NCBI GenBank assembly: GCA_025656895.1
Contig: JAHXHF010000175.1
Coordinates: 1 to 5,624 of the forward strand
DNA from: a gamma proteobacterium symbiont of Bathyaustriella thionipta
GTDB taxonomy: Bacteria; Pseudomonadota; Gammaproteobacteria; Chromatiales; Chromatiaceae
DNA: 5,624 nucleotides
Direction of reading: 5' to 3'
Shown: positions 5,518 through 5,624 of the stretch, piece by piece
Layout of the letters: every line of letters starts with the position of its first letter
How positions within the stretch are numbered: position 1 is the first letter of the stretch
The notes under the pieces: generated by a model
Told to the model about the DNA's origin: nothing
The model's database searches: none
The model's input: only the letters and a program-made list of their open reading frames with translations
Made by a program: the position numbers and the translations under genes

Positions 5518-5558
5518 ACAGTCTGGAAGGTTTAAGACTGAAGTTTCACTGTTTTTTT
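5518..5558 (+). terminator. Weak hairpin followed by a seven-T run
   Basis: CAGTCT (5519-5524) pairs with AGACTG (5535-5540). Alternatively ACAGT (5518-5522) pairs with ACTGT (5548-5552), which abuts a run of seven T at 5552-5558. Either stem is short, and in the first case 11 bases separate stem and T-run, so this is at best a weak terminator for plus-strand transcripts from the membrane protein gene. The direct repeat AGGTTTA (twice, about 5512-5534) lies inside it. Confidence 0.25.
5537..5551 (-). repeat. Right copy of the long-range 15 bp inverted repeat
   Basis: ACTGAAGTTTCACTG is the exact inverse of the sequence at 70-84. With the T-run that follows, GTTTCACTG-T-TTTT also resembles GTTTCACTG-C-TTTT at 12-25 in direct orientation, so three related copies occur at the two ends of the window and none between. 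Confidence 0.4.
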
Positions 5559-5624
5559 AAGAATCTTGTTTGGCAAAAACCATTCATAAGCATGCTCATG
5601 CTACCGATAGAAATAACTTATAAA

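Overview
This 5.6 kb window looks like ordinary bacterial chromosome with about half G+C. The transaldolase, the heme-barrel protein and the secreted beta-helix protein would fit a Gram-negative proteobacterium, probably a gammaproteobacterium. That placement is inferred from protein style only; there is no rRNA or other marker to fix it. No CRISPR array, tRNA, rRNA, toxin-antitoxin pair, phage gene or intact transposase was seen.

Layout from left to right: (1) 1-243 is a non-coding leader with a short repeat (GTTTCACTG and its inverse). (2) tal (244-1326, +) encodes transaldolase of the pentose phosphate pathway. (3) 1327-1608 separates two convergent genes. It is almost filled by a 245 bp segment bounded by 21 bp inverted repeats that match at 20 of 21 positions, a candidate non-autonomous mobile element (MITE-like). 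Its left end supplies the T-tract of a probable tal terminator and its right end supplies the stop codon of the next gene. (4) A secreted right-handed beta-helix protein lies on the minus strand (1609-3198), with an uncertain start. (5) 3199-3589 is a divergent spacer, A+T-rich near 3400-3480. (6) A two-gene operon follows on the plus strand: a nitrobindin/THAP4-type heme-barrel protein (3590-4153), then with no gap a flavodoxin-fold NAD(P)H:FMN reductase (4154-4768). (7) 4769-4972 is a structured spacer with a near-palindrome and two mutually exclusive hairpins. (8) A four-helix membrane protein of unknown function lies at 4973-5389 (+). (9) 5390-5624 is non-coding, apart from a possible 13-codon ORF with a strong ribosome site, and ends with a weak hairpin and T-run.

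Functionally, tal and the beta-helix gene are independent units that share a terminator region. The heme-barrel and flavin reductase genes are almost certainly co-transcribed and probably translationally coupled. The simplest joint reading is a small redox module in which the reductase could supply electrons to the heme protein, perhaps for nitric oxide or peroxynitrite handling; that is inference, not something the sequence proves. I did not find a clearly new multi-gene system. The best leads are the MITE-like element, the heme/flavin pair and the alternating hairpins before the membrane protein gene.
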